Assembly: GCF_947252345.1 (NCBI RefSeq)
Contig: NZ_CAMXVC010000011.1
Location: forward strand, 1-46,494
From: an uncultured Finegoldia sp.
GTDB taxonomy: Bacteria > Bacillota > Clostridia > Tissierellales > Peptoniphilaceae
Direction: 5' to 3'
DNA: 46,494 bases
The position numbers and the translations under genes were made by a program. A model generated the notes under the pieces. The model saw only the letters and a list, made by a program, of their open reading frames with translations. It ran no database searches and had not been told where the DNA came from. Below, piece after piece: positions 1 through 7,403 of the stretch. Each line of letters begins with the position of its first letter. Position 1 is the first letter of the stretch.

Positions 1-50
1 TGGTTTTTTGTTTCGCTCACTTCGTTCGCTCAACACACTTAAGTGCACAA
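1..50. repeat. Palindromic GAGCGA-rich tail
   Basis: The first 50 bases contain the motif CGCTCACTTCGTTCGCTC and a 10-bp palindrome CACTTAAGTG (36-45). The GAGCG/TTCG motif style resembles the arms of the two long repeats near the right end of the window. It may be the edge of another such element, but the window cuts it off. Confidence 0.35.
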
Positions 51-71
51 AAAAACGACTCATAAGAGTCG
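51..71 (-). terminator. Rho-independent terminator of the ferritin gene
   Basis: On the minus strand a six-base-pair stem (CGACTC / GAGTCG, positions 56-61 and 66-71) with a four-base loop is followed by a run of T. It lies 20 bases past the ferritin stop codon. Confidence 0.8.
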
Positions 72-90
72 ATTTCTAATAAATCTGAAA

Positions 91-582
91 TTATTGTCTT
101 TGTCCCAATTCGTGGTCTAAAATTGCAAGACCTGCATTGCTGTTTTCTGTTCTTTCGATTTTTGCAATTATTGTTTCGAAAGTATCTTCTTCTTCAATTT
201 GTTCGTCTATAAATTTTTGTAATAAAGTATAAACTTCATAGAATTTGATTTCTTGTGCTGCATCGAATAATTCTCTTATTCTTCTAGTAACTTCTTTTTC
301 GTGAGCTAATGCTGCTTTGAAAATACTCAAAACATCTTTGTCGTATTCTGCTTTTGGTCCTTCAATTGTTTTGTAGATAATTTTTATACCCATTTGTTGT
401 AACCAATGTTTGAAAAATTCAGCGTGTTCATATTCTTCATCAGCTTGTTTTTCCATAAAATGTTCAAATCCTTCCCAATTCATTTCATTAAATTCAGAAG
501 CCATTTGTTTGTATTCATATCCTGATTGTAATTCAAATACTAGTTGTTCATCGATTTTCTTTAATAATTCTTCTCTGTTCAT
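91..582 (-). CDS. ftnA: Ferritin (non-haem bacterial type)
   Basis: A cytosolic iron-storage protein that oxidises Fe(II) and stores it as a mineral inside a 24-subunit shell. The protein is about 163 residues, the normal length. The ferroxidase-type residues are visible: an early Glu in the FELQSGYEY helix, then EEYEHAEFF (Glu and His) and the late EQIEEED segment. The start was chosen at 582, because AGGAG lies 10 bases before it; the upstream ATG at 591 would leave only one base after the Shine-Dalgarno. It lies downstream of an unknown small gene on the same strand with a 53-base gap, and ends at a good terminator. A tandem GATAAT-like sequence (614-628) in that gap could be an iron-regulator site. 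Confidence 0.93.
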   Translation of the reverse strand: MNREELLKKIDEQLVFELQSGYEYKQMASEFNEMNWEGFEHFMEKQADEEYEHAEFFKHWLQQMGIKIIYKTIEGPKAEYDKDVLSIFKAALAHEKEVTRRIRELFDAAQEIKFYEVYTLLQKFIDEQIEEEDTFETIIAKIERTENSNAGLAILDHELGQRQ

Positions 583-613
583 AGTTTTCATTCTCCTTTT
601 AGTTTAACTGTTG

Positions 614-628
614 TTATTATGATAATGA
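614..628. promoter_or_regulatory. Possible Fur-box-like hexamers before ferritin
   Basis: TTATTATGATAATGA contains two adjacent hexamers close to the NATWAT half-units from which Fur boxes are built. It sits about 35 bases upstream of the ferritin start. In such AT-rich DNA this can occur by chance, so the call rests mainly on the gene it precedes. Confidence 0.3.
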
Positions 629-635
629 GCTTATT

Positions 636-911
636 TTAGGAATATAAATCATACACTCCATAAACTCTCAAATTATTTTCAACCAATTGTTTCATAATTT
701 CTGGTATTAGCTTAGCTTTTTGATTGGTTGTAAACCCATTGTAGTTTATTTCAGTGTTGTTTAAATCCATGTATTCAGATGAGCCTATTATTTTGATAAT
801 CTTGTCATGCACTTCTTGTAAGTGCATATCCGCAATAACAAATGTGATATTGCAAATTCTGTCATCGTCAATTTTTGGAATTATTCTGTTGATAAGCAAT
901 ACATTATTCAT
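636..911 (-). CDS. Unknown small protein upstream of ferritin
   Basis: I do not recognise this 91-residue protein. It is mixed alpha/beta by eye, with alternating hydrophobics (LLINRIIP, ITFVIADMH) and an acidic DDDR stretch, and has no membrane segment, Cys motif or signal peptide. It ends in VYGVYDLYS. The start at 911 is supported by AAAGGGG six bases upstream; a longer reading to 950 has no such site. A promoter (TTGAAT, 18 bases, TATATT) lies directly upstream and divergent from the S41-like gene. The ferritin gene follows on the same strand with no visible terminator between, so the two may be transcribed together. Confidence 0.7.
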   Translation of the reverse strand: MNNVLLINRIIPKIDDDRICNITFVIADMHLQEVHDKIIKIIGSSEYMDLNNTEINYNGFTTNQKAKLIPEIMKQLVENNLRVYGVYDLYS

Positions 912-939
912 AACTAACCCCTTTTTCTCTTCTGATACT

Positions 940-969
940 AATATACCCAATTATAATTATTTTATTCAA
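940..969 (-). promoter_or_regulatory. Sigma-A promoter for the unknown gene and perhaps ferritin
   Basis: Reading the minus strand: -35 TTGAAT (964-969), an 18-base spacer, and -10 TATATT (940-945). The -35 box abuts the -35 box of the plus-strand promoter at 970. Confidence 0.6.
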
Positions 970-998
970 TTGACCATATGTTTTTTTTATATTATACT
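970..998 (+). promoter_or_regulatory. Sigma-A promoter for the S41-like gene
   Basis: -35 TTGACC (970-975), a 17-base spacer, and -10 TATACT (993-998). It is followed within 21 bases by the AAAGGAG ribosome site and ATG of the S41-like gene. Confidence 0.75.
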
Positions 999-1018
999 GA
1001 TAAAAAAAGGAGTTTAAG

Positions 1019-2209
1019 ATGAAAAATCTACATAAAAATACAAATACAGCCAAAAGATATAAAATTATTCGAATTGCTTTTTGTTTTATTATCTTTTTAA
1101 TGTTCTTATTATTTGTACTCAAATATATAAATTCAAGGCCGGCTATTTATCGTGAAAACATTCCACAAAATTACACTCTCAGAGATTTTGATGTGCTGTG
1201 CAACAAGTTAGATAGTTCTTATATGAATTTAAACCAGACAATCAAATACAATGATATTGATTTCATATCATTAAAGCCAAATTTTAAGTCGAAAATCAAG
1301 CAAGCTTACTCAAGCAACAAGAAGGATTTGACTAGTCAACAAGTGTGTGGTCTGTACAATGATATTTTAGATAATTTATATGAATCAAATGTAAAAATTG
1401 TAGATAAATATACTTTTAATAAAATTTTATTACAAGAAAATAAAAATGAAATAATAAATAATTTATCTGCAAAAAGATATCAAAATTTAGAAAATATTTT
1501 TCCTAGTAAAAATTTCAGGGCTTTAGATGTAAAAGAGTACAAGGATGCCATTTATGTTAAGATTTCTGATTTTGATTCTGTTAATGTCGACAAGGATGCT
1601 GAAATTTTTACAAATATCCTAAAAAAATACAAGAAGAAATCTAAGATAATTGTAGATTTAAGAGACAACGAGTCGGAAAATTTGGATTACGCCTTGAATG
1701 TTGTTATTAAGCCTTTATTAAAATCTAGTATAAATGTTGATTTTAAGGTCGCAAACAAAACACACCCTATTATTTCAAAAAAACTTTTAGCTAAAAACAA
1801 CATAACATTCAAGACTACAAATTATTCATCAAATTTAAAAATAAAAGATAATTCAAAGGATATAAAATACATAACGACTTTCAATTTGAAGGTCAATGCT
1901 TCAAATACAAATGAGCGTGATGTTTATATTCTGCAAAACAAAAATACAAAAAACAGCGCAGATTTTGTATGCCAAATAGCTAATCGCACTAGATTTGCAT
2001 CTACAGTTGGCGAGACAACTTCGGGGAATGGTTTGAATATTGTTCACACTTACATCTCACTTCCAAATACTGGATTTTTAGTTCAACTCCCTCTCGGTCA
2101 GGGAATAAATGAAGATGGAAGCACAAATGAAGAAGAAGGAACAAATCCTGTGATTAAGTTGGATGATTCAGATGAAATTGTCAAACATTTATTGTCGCAA
2201 ATCAATTAA
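1019..2209 (+). CDS. Membrane-anchored S41-peptidase-like protein
   Basis: A 396-residue protein with one N-terminal membrane segment (about residues 19-39) and an outside domain, so probably anchored at the cell surface. The C-terminal half matches the S41 (C-terminal processing peptidase / IRBP-like) fold: a KIIVDLRDN strand, then NTKNSADFV where S41 enzymes carry their Ser, then VGETTSGNG, and the P-rich end EEGTNPV. No PDZ domain is visible. The Lys of the CtpA-type Ser-Lys pair is not at the expected place (SGNG rather than GKG), so it may use another S41 arrangement or be inactive. The start has AAAGGAG six bases upstream. It is a lone plus-strand gene ending at a shared bidirectional terminator. 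Confidence 0.75.
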   Translation: MKNLHKNTNTAKRYKIIRIAFCFIIFLMFLLFVLKYINSRPAIYRENIPQNYTLRDFDVLCNKLDSSYMNLNQTIKYNDIDFISLKPNFKSKIKQAYSSNKKDLTSQQVCGLYNDILDNLYESNVKIVDKYTFNKILLQENKNEIINNLSAKRYQNLENIFPSKNFRALDVKEYKDAIYVKISDFDSVNVDKDAEIFTNILKKYKKKSKIIVDLRDNESENLDYALNVVIKPLLKSSINVDFKVANKTHPIISKKLLAKNNITFKTTNYSSNLKIKDNSKDIKYITTFNLKVNASNTNERDVYILQNKNTKNSADFVCQIANRTRFASTVGETTSGNGLNIVHTYISLPNTGFLVQLPLGQGINEDGSTNEEEGTNPVIKLDDSDEIVKHLLSQIN

Positions 2210-2210
2210 A

Positions 2211-2249
2211 AAAACAACGATTAATTAAAAATTAATTAATCGTTGTTTT
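2211..2249. terminator. Bidirectional terminator
   Basis: A perfect 17-bp stem (2211-2227 with 2233-2249) with a five-base loop; each strand ends in a T run. It serves the converging S41-like and glutathione peroxidase genes. Confidence 0.88.
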
Positions 2250-2252
2250 GCT

Positions 2253-2798
2253 TTATAAAATATTTTTAACTTTATCTCTGACTAATTTCATATCCACTGT
2301 TGGCTCAAATCTTTCTACTACATTTCCTTCTCTGTCAATTAAAAATTTAGTAAAATTCCATTTTATATATGCCTTTTCGCCGAATTTTTTGTTGTTGAGC
2401 TTTGCGAATTGATTTAGTGCCATATTTTTCAACCCTTTGCCAAAACCTTCAAAAGGTTTTTCATTAGCTAGAAAAACAAATAGAGGTTGTGCATTTTTGC
2501 CGTTGACATCTATTTTGTCGAACTGCGTAAACTCCGTGCCAAACTTCATTGTGCAGAAATTGTGAATATCCCCTGTGCTTTCAGGTGCTTGATTTGCAAA
2601 TTGATTACAAGGGAAATCCAAAATTTCAAATCCTTTATCTTTAAATTCTTTGTACATAGCTTCAAGTGGCTCATAGTGAGGTGTGAATCCACATCCTGTT
2701 GCTGTGTTTACAATCAACAAAACTTTGCCTCTGTATTGTTCTAAGCTAACTTCGTTACCATTCATATCTTTTACTACAAAATCATATATACTTTTCAT
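2253..2798 (-). CDS. Glutathione peroxidase family protein (Cys type)
   Basis: A cytosolic thiol peroxidase that reduces hydrogen peroxide or lipid peroxides, in bacteria usually with thioredoxin. At 181 residues it has normal length. The active-site tetrad can be placed: Cys36 in TGCGFT (Cys instead of selenocysteine), Gln70 in NQFANQAP, Trp147 and Asn148 in KWNFTKF. Its AAGGAG ribosome site lies inside the last codons of pabC and only one base separates the two reading frames, so it is translationally coupled to the p-aminobenzoate genes. A strong terminator follows. Confidence 0.93.
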   Translation of the reverse strand: MKSIYDFVVKDMNGNEVSLEQYRGKVLLIVNTATGCGFTPHYEPLEAMYKEFKDKGFEILDFPCNQFANQAPESTGDIHNFCTMKFGTEFTQFDKIDVNGKNAQPLFVFLANEKPFEGFGKGLKNMALNQFAKLNNKKFGEKAYIKWNFTKFLIDREGNVVERFEPTVDMKLVRDKVKNIL

Positions 2799-2799
2799 T

Positions 2800-3528
2800 T
2801 TAACTCCTTATCATTTTTTCTGAAACCTGGTCAAATAGTTCCACTTTTTTGAAGAAAACATCGTCTATTTGTTTTACAAATCGCATTTCCATCAATGAGT
2901 TTGTCACAAAACAGCAGTCCATATTTTTTATTTCTGATTTTTTAATCGATTCTATTTTTATTTCGTAGCCATTTTCAATCAAAAACTCTATCAGTTTTTC
3001 TCTGTAAATTCCATTCAACAAGCCATCTTCCACAGGAGGTGTTATAAATTCATTTTTCTTTATGAAAAAAATATTTGTATAAGTTCCTTCTGTGACATTG
3101 TCGTCTTGATTCAAGAAAACCCCTTCATCAAAGCCTTGTTTTTTAGCTTCTTTGTGAAGAAAATCATTGAGCAAGTAGTTGTTCGTCTTGTGAAAAATCA
3201 GTGGATTGTTTTTATCTCTAAGTGGTTTTAGGATTTTAAGCTTTAATCCATCATTGTATTTTTCATCGGAATAGTCTGTATTTCTGGTTGTTATTGCCAA
3301 ATCAAACTTCTGATTGTCATCGAGAACCATTATTCTAATACAATCTACATCCATATCAGTTAAACTGAGTTGTTCTTTTATTTTTTCCCTCAAATTATGC
3401 GTATCAATTCCGAGAAATCTCATTGAATTTTCCAATCTGGCTAAATGTTCTTCGAGATAAATGGGCTTTTTATCGACAACTTTTATCGTCTCAAAAAGTC
3501 CCTTGCCGTATTTTATTCCATCGTTCAT
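2800..3528 (-). CDS. pabC: Aminodeoxychorismate lyase (class IV aminotransferase fold)
   Basis: A PLP enzyme that splits 4-amino-4-deoxychorismate into p-aminobenzoate and pyruvate, the last step to the folate precursor. The 242 residues carry the class IV pattern: GKGLFETIKV near the N-terminus, YLEEHLARL, and VTEGTYTNIFFIK followed by PPVEDGLLNGIYREKL. The family also includes branched-chain and D-amino-acid aminotransferases, but the adjacent pabB and pabA settle the role. Its start overlaps the pabB stop by four bases. Confidence 0.9.
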   Translation of the reverse strand: MNDGIKYGKGLFETIKVVDKKPIYLEEHLARLENSMRFLGIDTHNLREKIKEQLSLTDMDVDCIRIMVLDDNQKFDLAITTRNTDYSDEKYNDGLKLKILKPLRDKNNPLIFHKTNNYLLNDFLHKEAKKQGFDEGVFLNQDDNVTEGTYTNIFFIKKNEFITPPVEDGLLNGIYREKLIEFLIENGYEIKIESIKKSEIKNMDCCFVTNSLMEMRFVKQIDDVFFKKVELFDQVSEKMIRS

Positions 3529-4853
3529 CGCAAGGCCTCGTATACTTTTCTCGATTTTTGAAGAGTTTCTTCGTACTCGCTATTCATCTCTGAATCCCAA
3601 GTTATTGCTCCACCGCCCGAAAAATAGCAGCGGTCTTTTATTTTTAAAATTGTTCTTATTAAAATATTAAAATCGCAATTTTGATTAAAGGAAATGTAAC
3701 CAATAGAACCTGTGTAAACATTTCTGTTATATTTTTCAACTGTATCAATAGCTTCAATTGACGCTAGTTTTGGAGCTCCTGTGATGGAACCTCCCGGAAA
3801 AATATTTTTGATTAAACTAAAAACATCTTCATCTTCTCTTAATTTTCCGACAATTGTCGCTACCAAATGGTGAACATTTTCGTAAGTTTCAAGTGAATAA
3901 TTGCTAATTGATTTCACAGTCTCATACTCACAACTCATTGCCAAGTCATTTCTCATTAAGTCAACTATCATCAGCAATTCCGAAATATCTTTGTGACTGT
4001 TCAATAGTTCTGCTTTTAATTTTTCATCTTCATTTTCATCGAGAGATCTTCTTATAGTTCCTTTAATCGGTCTTGCCTGCACAATTTTGTTCTGGCAATC
4101 GAAAAATCTTTCTGGTGATGAAGACAGTACACAATAGTCGCCAAAATCCATATACGCCATAAAATCCGCTTTGTTTACTTTTCTAAGCTTCTTGTATATA
4201 TTGAACTTATCCTTTGTAGTGTCAACGATAAATTGCTGAGTCAAGTTTACTTCATAAACGTCACCATTTTCAATCATTGTCTTTATTTCATCGAAACTTT
4301 TAGCGTATTCCTCCTTGGTTACGGTTTTAATCAATTCACAAGTGTGGTATTCTTTTTCCTCAATGACAGGTTTTATAAACGCTTCTTCTAATTCAGAAAC
4401 ATCAACATCATCCATATAAAAAATAGTGTATTCTTTCGTGTTGTTGTCAAATTCAATAATTTTGAAATAAATTCCGAAAAAAGCATCGTAAACATCCGTA
4501 TTTTTTTCGCAATTCAAAACAACTTTACAATTGTTTTTTGTAAAATCATATGACAATAATCCGACTGCACCGCCTACGAATTGATTGCAATCTTCACAGT
4601 AGTATTCATCCATCAAAATCTTAAGTTGATTTAATGGATTATCTTCTATTTTTTTGTTGACAAGTCCTGTAATTTCACACATATTATTCTTGGATTTCAA
4701 AACTATCTCTGGATTGAATCCAATATATGATTTATTGCCTTGATTGTAGCTTCCCTTTGCGCTGTCCAATAAAAAAGGAAATTTCTTGTCTTTTATGTTG
4801 TACAAAATATCCAAAATAGTGATATCTGATTTTATTTTCTTAGAATGAATCAT
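3525..4853 (-). CDS. pabB: Aminodeoxychorismate synthase component I
   Basis: Uses ammonia from PabA to turn chorismate into 4-amino-4-deoxychorismate. It belongs to the chorismate-binding family with TrpE. The motif PIKGTIRR carries the Lys typical of PabB, where anthranilate synthases have Ala (PIAGT). The magnesium and substrate motifs DLMRNDLA and IFPGGSITGAPK are intact. About 442 residues, normal length. The start at 4853 was chosen because GGAGGAGG lies six bases before it, inside the end of pabA; the upstream reading to 4880 has no such site. It overlaps pabA by 14 bases. Confidence 0.94.
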   Translation of the reverse strand: MIHSKKIKSDITILDILYNIKDKKFPFLLDSAKGSYNQGNKSYIGFNPEIVLKSKNNMCEITGLVNKKIEDNPLNQLKILMDEYYCEDCNQFVGGAVGLLSYDFTKNNCKVVLNCEKNTDVYDAFFGIYFKIIEFDNNTKEYTIFYMDDVDVSELEEAFIKPVIEEKEYHTCELIKTVTKEEYAKSFDEIKTMIENGDVYEVNLTQQFIVDTTKDKFNIYKKLRKVNKADFMAYMDFGDYCVLSSSPERFFDCQNKIVQARPIKGTIRRSLDENEDEKLKAELLNSHKDISELLMIVDLMRNDLAMSCEYETVKSISNYSLETYENVHHLVATIVGKLREDEDVFSLIKNIFPGGSITGAPKLASIEAIDTVEKYNRNVYTGSIGYISFNQNCDFNILIRTILKIKDRCYFSGGGAITWDSEMNSEYEETLQKSRKVYEALR

Positions 4854-5433
4854 TTCGTACCTCCTCCAAGAAGTTTTCAATCATTTTCAATCCAAAATCA
4901 GTTCCCACACTTTCAGGGTGAAACTGAACAGTTTCTATTTTGTTTTTAGAATCTCTTAGTCCCATTATAATATTATCTTTTGTTTTTGATGTAACGACCA
5001 TATCTTTGAATTTATCACTTTCAAAATTACTATCGTCGACGATTAGGGAATGATATCTCATTATTTTTACTGGATTGGGAATATTTTTGAAAATCCCTTT
5101 ACCATCGTGATTAATCTCTGATATTTTGCCATGCATTGGTCGTGGTCCCTTAACTATTTCAACTCCATTTGAAAATGCAAAAGCTTGATGTCCAAGACAT
5201 ATTCCGAGAATAGGATATTTGCCTTTCAGTTTTTTGAAAATTTCCAAGCTAATTTTAGATTCTTTTGGAGTTTTTGGACCTGGAGAGATAACAATTATTT
5301 CAGGATTTAATCGAACAATTTCTTCTATATTTATTTCATCGTTTTTCTTTACTACAACATCTTCATTTAAAATTTTCAAATAAGTCACGACGTTGTAAGT
5401 AAACGAATCGTAGTTGTCTATCATCAAAATCAT
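4840..5433 (-). CDS. pabA: Aminodeoxychorismate synthase glutamine amidotransferase
   Basis: A class I glutamine amidotransferase that releases ammonia for PabB. The N-terminus MILMIDNYDSFTYN is classic for PabA/TrpG. The nucleophile elbow GICLGHQAF (Cys) and the VQFHPESVGTD segment (His, Glu) complete the triad. About 197 residues. The ATG at 5433 is preferred over a TTG at 5445; the ribosome site (GGGTGAT) is weak. No trp gene is nearby, so a dedicated p-aminobenzoate role is likely, although such subunits can serve anthranilate synthase as well. Confidence 0.92.
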   Translation of the reverse strand: MILMIDNYDSFTYNVVTYLKILNEDVVVKKNDEINIEEIVRLNPEIIVISPGPKTPKESKISLEIFKKLKGKYPILGICLGHQAFAFSNGVEIVKGPRPMHGKISEINHDGKGIFKNIPNPVKIMRYHSLIVDDSNFESDKFKDMVVTSKTKDNIIMGLRDSKNKIETVQFHPESVGTDFGLKMIENFLEEVRNDSF

Positions 5434-5449
5434 TTTATCACCCAATAAA

Positions 5450-5478
5450 AATATAAATTATTTTTCGCTAAAAAGCAA
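5450..5478 (-). promoter_or_regulatory. Promoter of the pabABC operon
   Basis: Minus strand: -35 TTGCTT (5473-5478), 17-base spacer, -10 TATATT (5450-5455). It lies between the terminator of the upstream efflux operon and the pabA start. Confidence 0.6.
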
Positions 5479-5481
5479 ATA

Positions 5482-5515
5482 AAAAAGAGCCTATCAAATT
5501 AATAATAAGCTCTTT
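5482..5515 (-). terminator. Terminator of the MacAB-like efflux operon
   Basis: Minus-strand stem AAAGAGC / GCTCTTT (5509-5515 with 5484-5490) with an 18-base loop, followed by a T run. Confidence 0.7.
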
Positions 5516-5520
5516 GAATT

Positions 5521-6726
5521 TTAAATAATATCTATTACATTTTTGTTCGCCGCCGCATTCGCTGGTGAATAAGTGAATACAACGCCGATGCCCAAAGATA
5601 TTCCCAGCGAAATCAACACCGGCAACAACTCTAATTTTATTGGGAATGGCAAGAATTTTGAAACGATAAAAGCCGCAATCATACCAATAAAATATCCAAT
5701 TATTCCGCCTATGACTGTGACAATTATTCCTTCTAGCATAAATTGATACAAAATTTCTTTTTTCTTTGCACCAATAGCTCTCCTTATTCCTATTTCTTTT
5801 ATTCTCTCTGCAACTGAAATGTACATCATATTCATCATTCCAATTCCAGCAATCAAAAGAGAAATAGCAGCAATCAACGATATAAATAAAGTTATCGAGC
5901 CCAATACCTTGCTTATGCCTTCTATTTGTGAAGCTATATCAACAAAAGCATAACTACCTGCTGATTTCATCGGGCCATTTTTATCGAGATATTCTTTTAT
6001 TTCTTTGGCCTTGTTCTTTACCTCAGTACCGTTTTTTAAAACAACATTAATCATAGTGATGGAATTTTTATTTTTTGGTTGGCGATATTCAATGGTAGCC
6101 TTTGGCAAATCTACATCGGAGCCTACCGAAAATAAACTCGCAGCTGAATTATTTTCTTTTACACCGACAATTACATAATAATCATTTTTGTAAGTGAGAG
6201 TTTTATTTATTGGATTGGTATCTTTGAAAACCTCATCCGCCAATTTTTCACTGATTACAGCGACTTTTTTGTCCAAATCCCCATCCAGTTTAGTAATTGC
6301 TCTTCCTTTTAAAATTTTCGTATCGGTTTTTTCAACCGGCTTTGCAAAAGCATTTTCAACTTGACCCTTTTCCTTCGTGATTGACACACTCATCAAATTA
6401 TTTTGAAATTTATCCGGGTCAGATTCTACTTTTATAACGTTACTCATCTGAGATATTTCTCTTATGTTTTTTTCAGTAAAAACAGAAGTATTCTCACCGA
6501 CAGAGCCCATCATATTATCCGGCTGAAAATAAAATCCGACACTCAACTCTTTACCCTGACCGCCCATCAAACTATCTACTACATAAGACTGAAATCCTCT
6601 ACCGATAGCTACAATTGTAATAACTGCAGAAATCCCAATTATTATTCCGAGCATTGTTAGTATAGACCTTTTTTTATTTTTAACGATATCTTTGAAGGCA
6701 GTGTTCAACAAAACATTAAACTTCAT
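5521..6726 (-). CDS. MacB/FtsX-type ABC transporter permease
   Basis: The membrane subunit of a MacAB/YknXYZ-like export system. The architecture is typical: one membrane segment near the N-terminus (SILTMLGIIIGISAVITIVAIGRG), a MacB periplasmic-core-like outer domain of about 220 residues, then three C-terminal membrane segments with the conserved stretch RIKEIGIRRAIGAKKKEIL. About 401 residues. The start at 6726 is placed just inside the end of the ATPase gene, where MKFNVLLNTAF begins; the longer reading to 6753 lies fully within the upstream gene. Substrate unknown; relatives export peptides, macrolides or toxins. Confidence 0.9.
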   Translation of the reverse strand: MKFNVLLNTAFKDIVKNKKRSILTMLGIIIGISAVITIVAIGRGFQSYVVDSLMGGQGKELSVGFYFQPDNMMGSVGENTSVFTEKNIREISQMSNVIKVESDPDKFQNNLMSVSITKEKGQVENAFAKPVEKTDTKILKGRAITKLDGDLDKKVAVISEKLADEVFKDTNPINKTLTYKNDYYVIVGVKENNSAASLFSVGSDVDLPKATIEYRQPKNKNSITMINVVLKNGTEVKNKAKEIKEYLDKNGPMKSAGSYAFVDIASQIEGISKVLGSITLFISLIAAISLLIAGIGMMNMMYISVAERIKEIGIRRAIGAKKKEILYQFMLEGIIVTVIGGIIGYFIGMIAAFIVSKFLPFPIKLELLPVLISLGISLGIGVVFTYSPANAAANKNVIDII

Positions 6727-7399
6727 AGCTGTCCCTCTCTTGCAATACTCCATCTAACATAAAATATTTCCTGTTGCAATTGTGAGTCACATTTTTGTCG
6801 TGAGTAACCATTATAATCGTTATTTTCAATTTTTTATTCAATTCATTGAACAACTGGATGATTTCTCTGCTTGTTTCTGAGTCCAACGCTCCAGTTGGTT
6901 CATCAGCTATTATAAATTTTGGATTGTGAACAATTGCACGTGCAATCGCCGTTCTCTGTTGTTGCCCACCTGAAAGTTGTTTCGGCTTCTTGTCAGCTTG
7001 ATTTTTTATTCCTACAAGTTCAAGAGCCTCCAATGCTTTTTGTCTGGAGTATTTGTATGATTTACCCTGATACAATAGAGGCAATTCAACATTTTCTACA
7101 ATCGTATAATTTTGAATCAATTGAAACTGCTGGAAAATAAATCCTACAGCTTCATTTCTGAGTTCCGATAATTTATTATCTGAAAATTTACTTATTTCTA
7201 CGCCTTCAAATTTATAAGTACCGGTAAAATTTTTGTCCAAAAACCCCAATACATTGATAAGAGTAGATTTTCCTGAACCAGATTCGCCCATTATTGCAAC
7301 AAAATCTCCACTGTTAATAGTCAAGCCAACATTTTTGAGAACGTGAAGCTTATTCTCTCCTGAATTGTAAAATTTATTTACTTTAAATAATTCTATCAT
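6716..7399 (-). CDS. ABC transporter ATPase, MacB/LolD type
   Basis: The 227-residue ATP-hydrolysing subunit that partners the following permease. Walker A is GESGSGKST (residues 38-46), the Q-loop is FIFQQFQL, the signature LSGGQQQR, Walker B FIIADEPTGALD, and the switch His lies in VTHD. The FtsX-linked class is marked by the DEPTGALD sequence. It is four bases from the adaptor gene and overlaps the permease, so the three are one operon. Confidence 0.93.
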   Translation of the reverse strand: MIELFKVNKFYNSGENKLHVLKNVGLTINSGDFVAIMGESGSGKSTLINVLGFLDKNFTGTYKFEGVEISKFSDNKLSELRNEAVGFIFQQFQLIQNYTIVENVELPLLYQGKSYKYSRQKALEALELVGIKNQADKKPKQLSGGQQQRTAIARAIVHNPKFIIADEPTGALDSETSREIIQLFNELNKKLKITIIMVTHDKNVTHNCNRKYFMLDGVLQERDSYEV

Positions 7400-7403
7400 G
7401 GGC

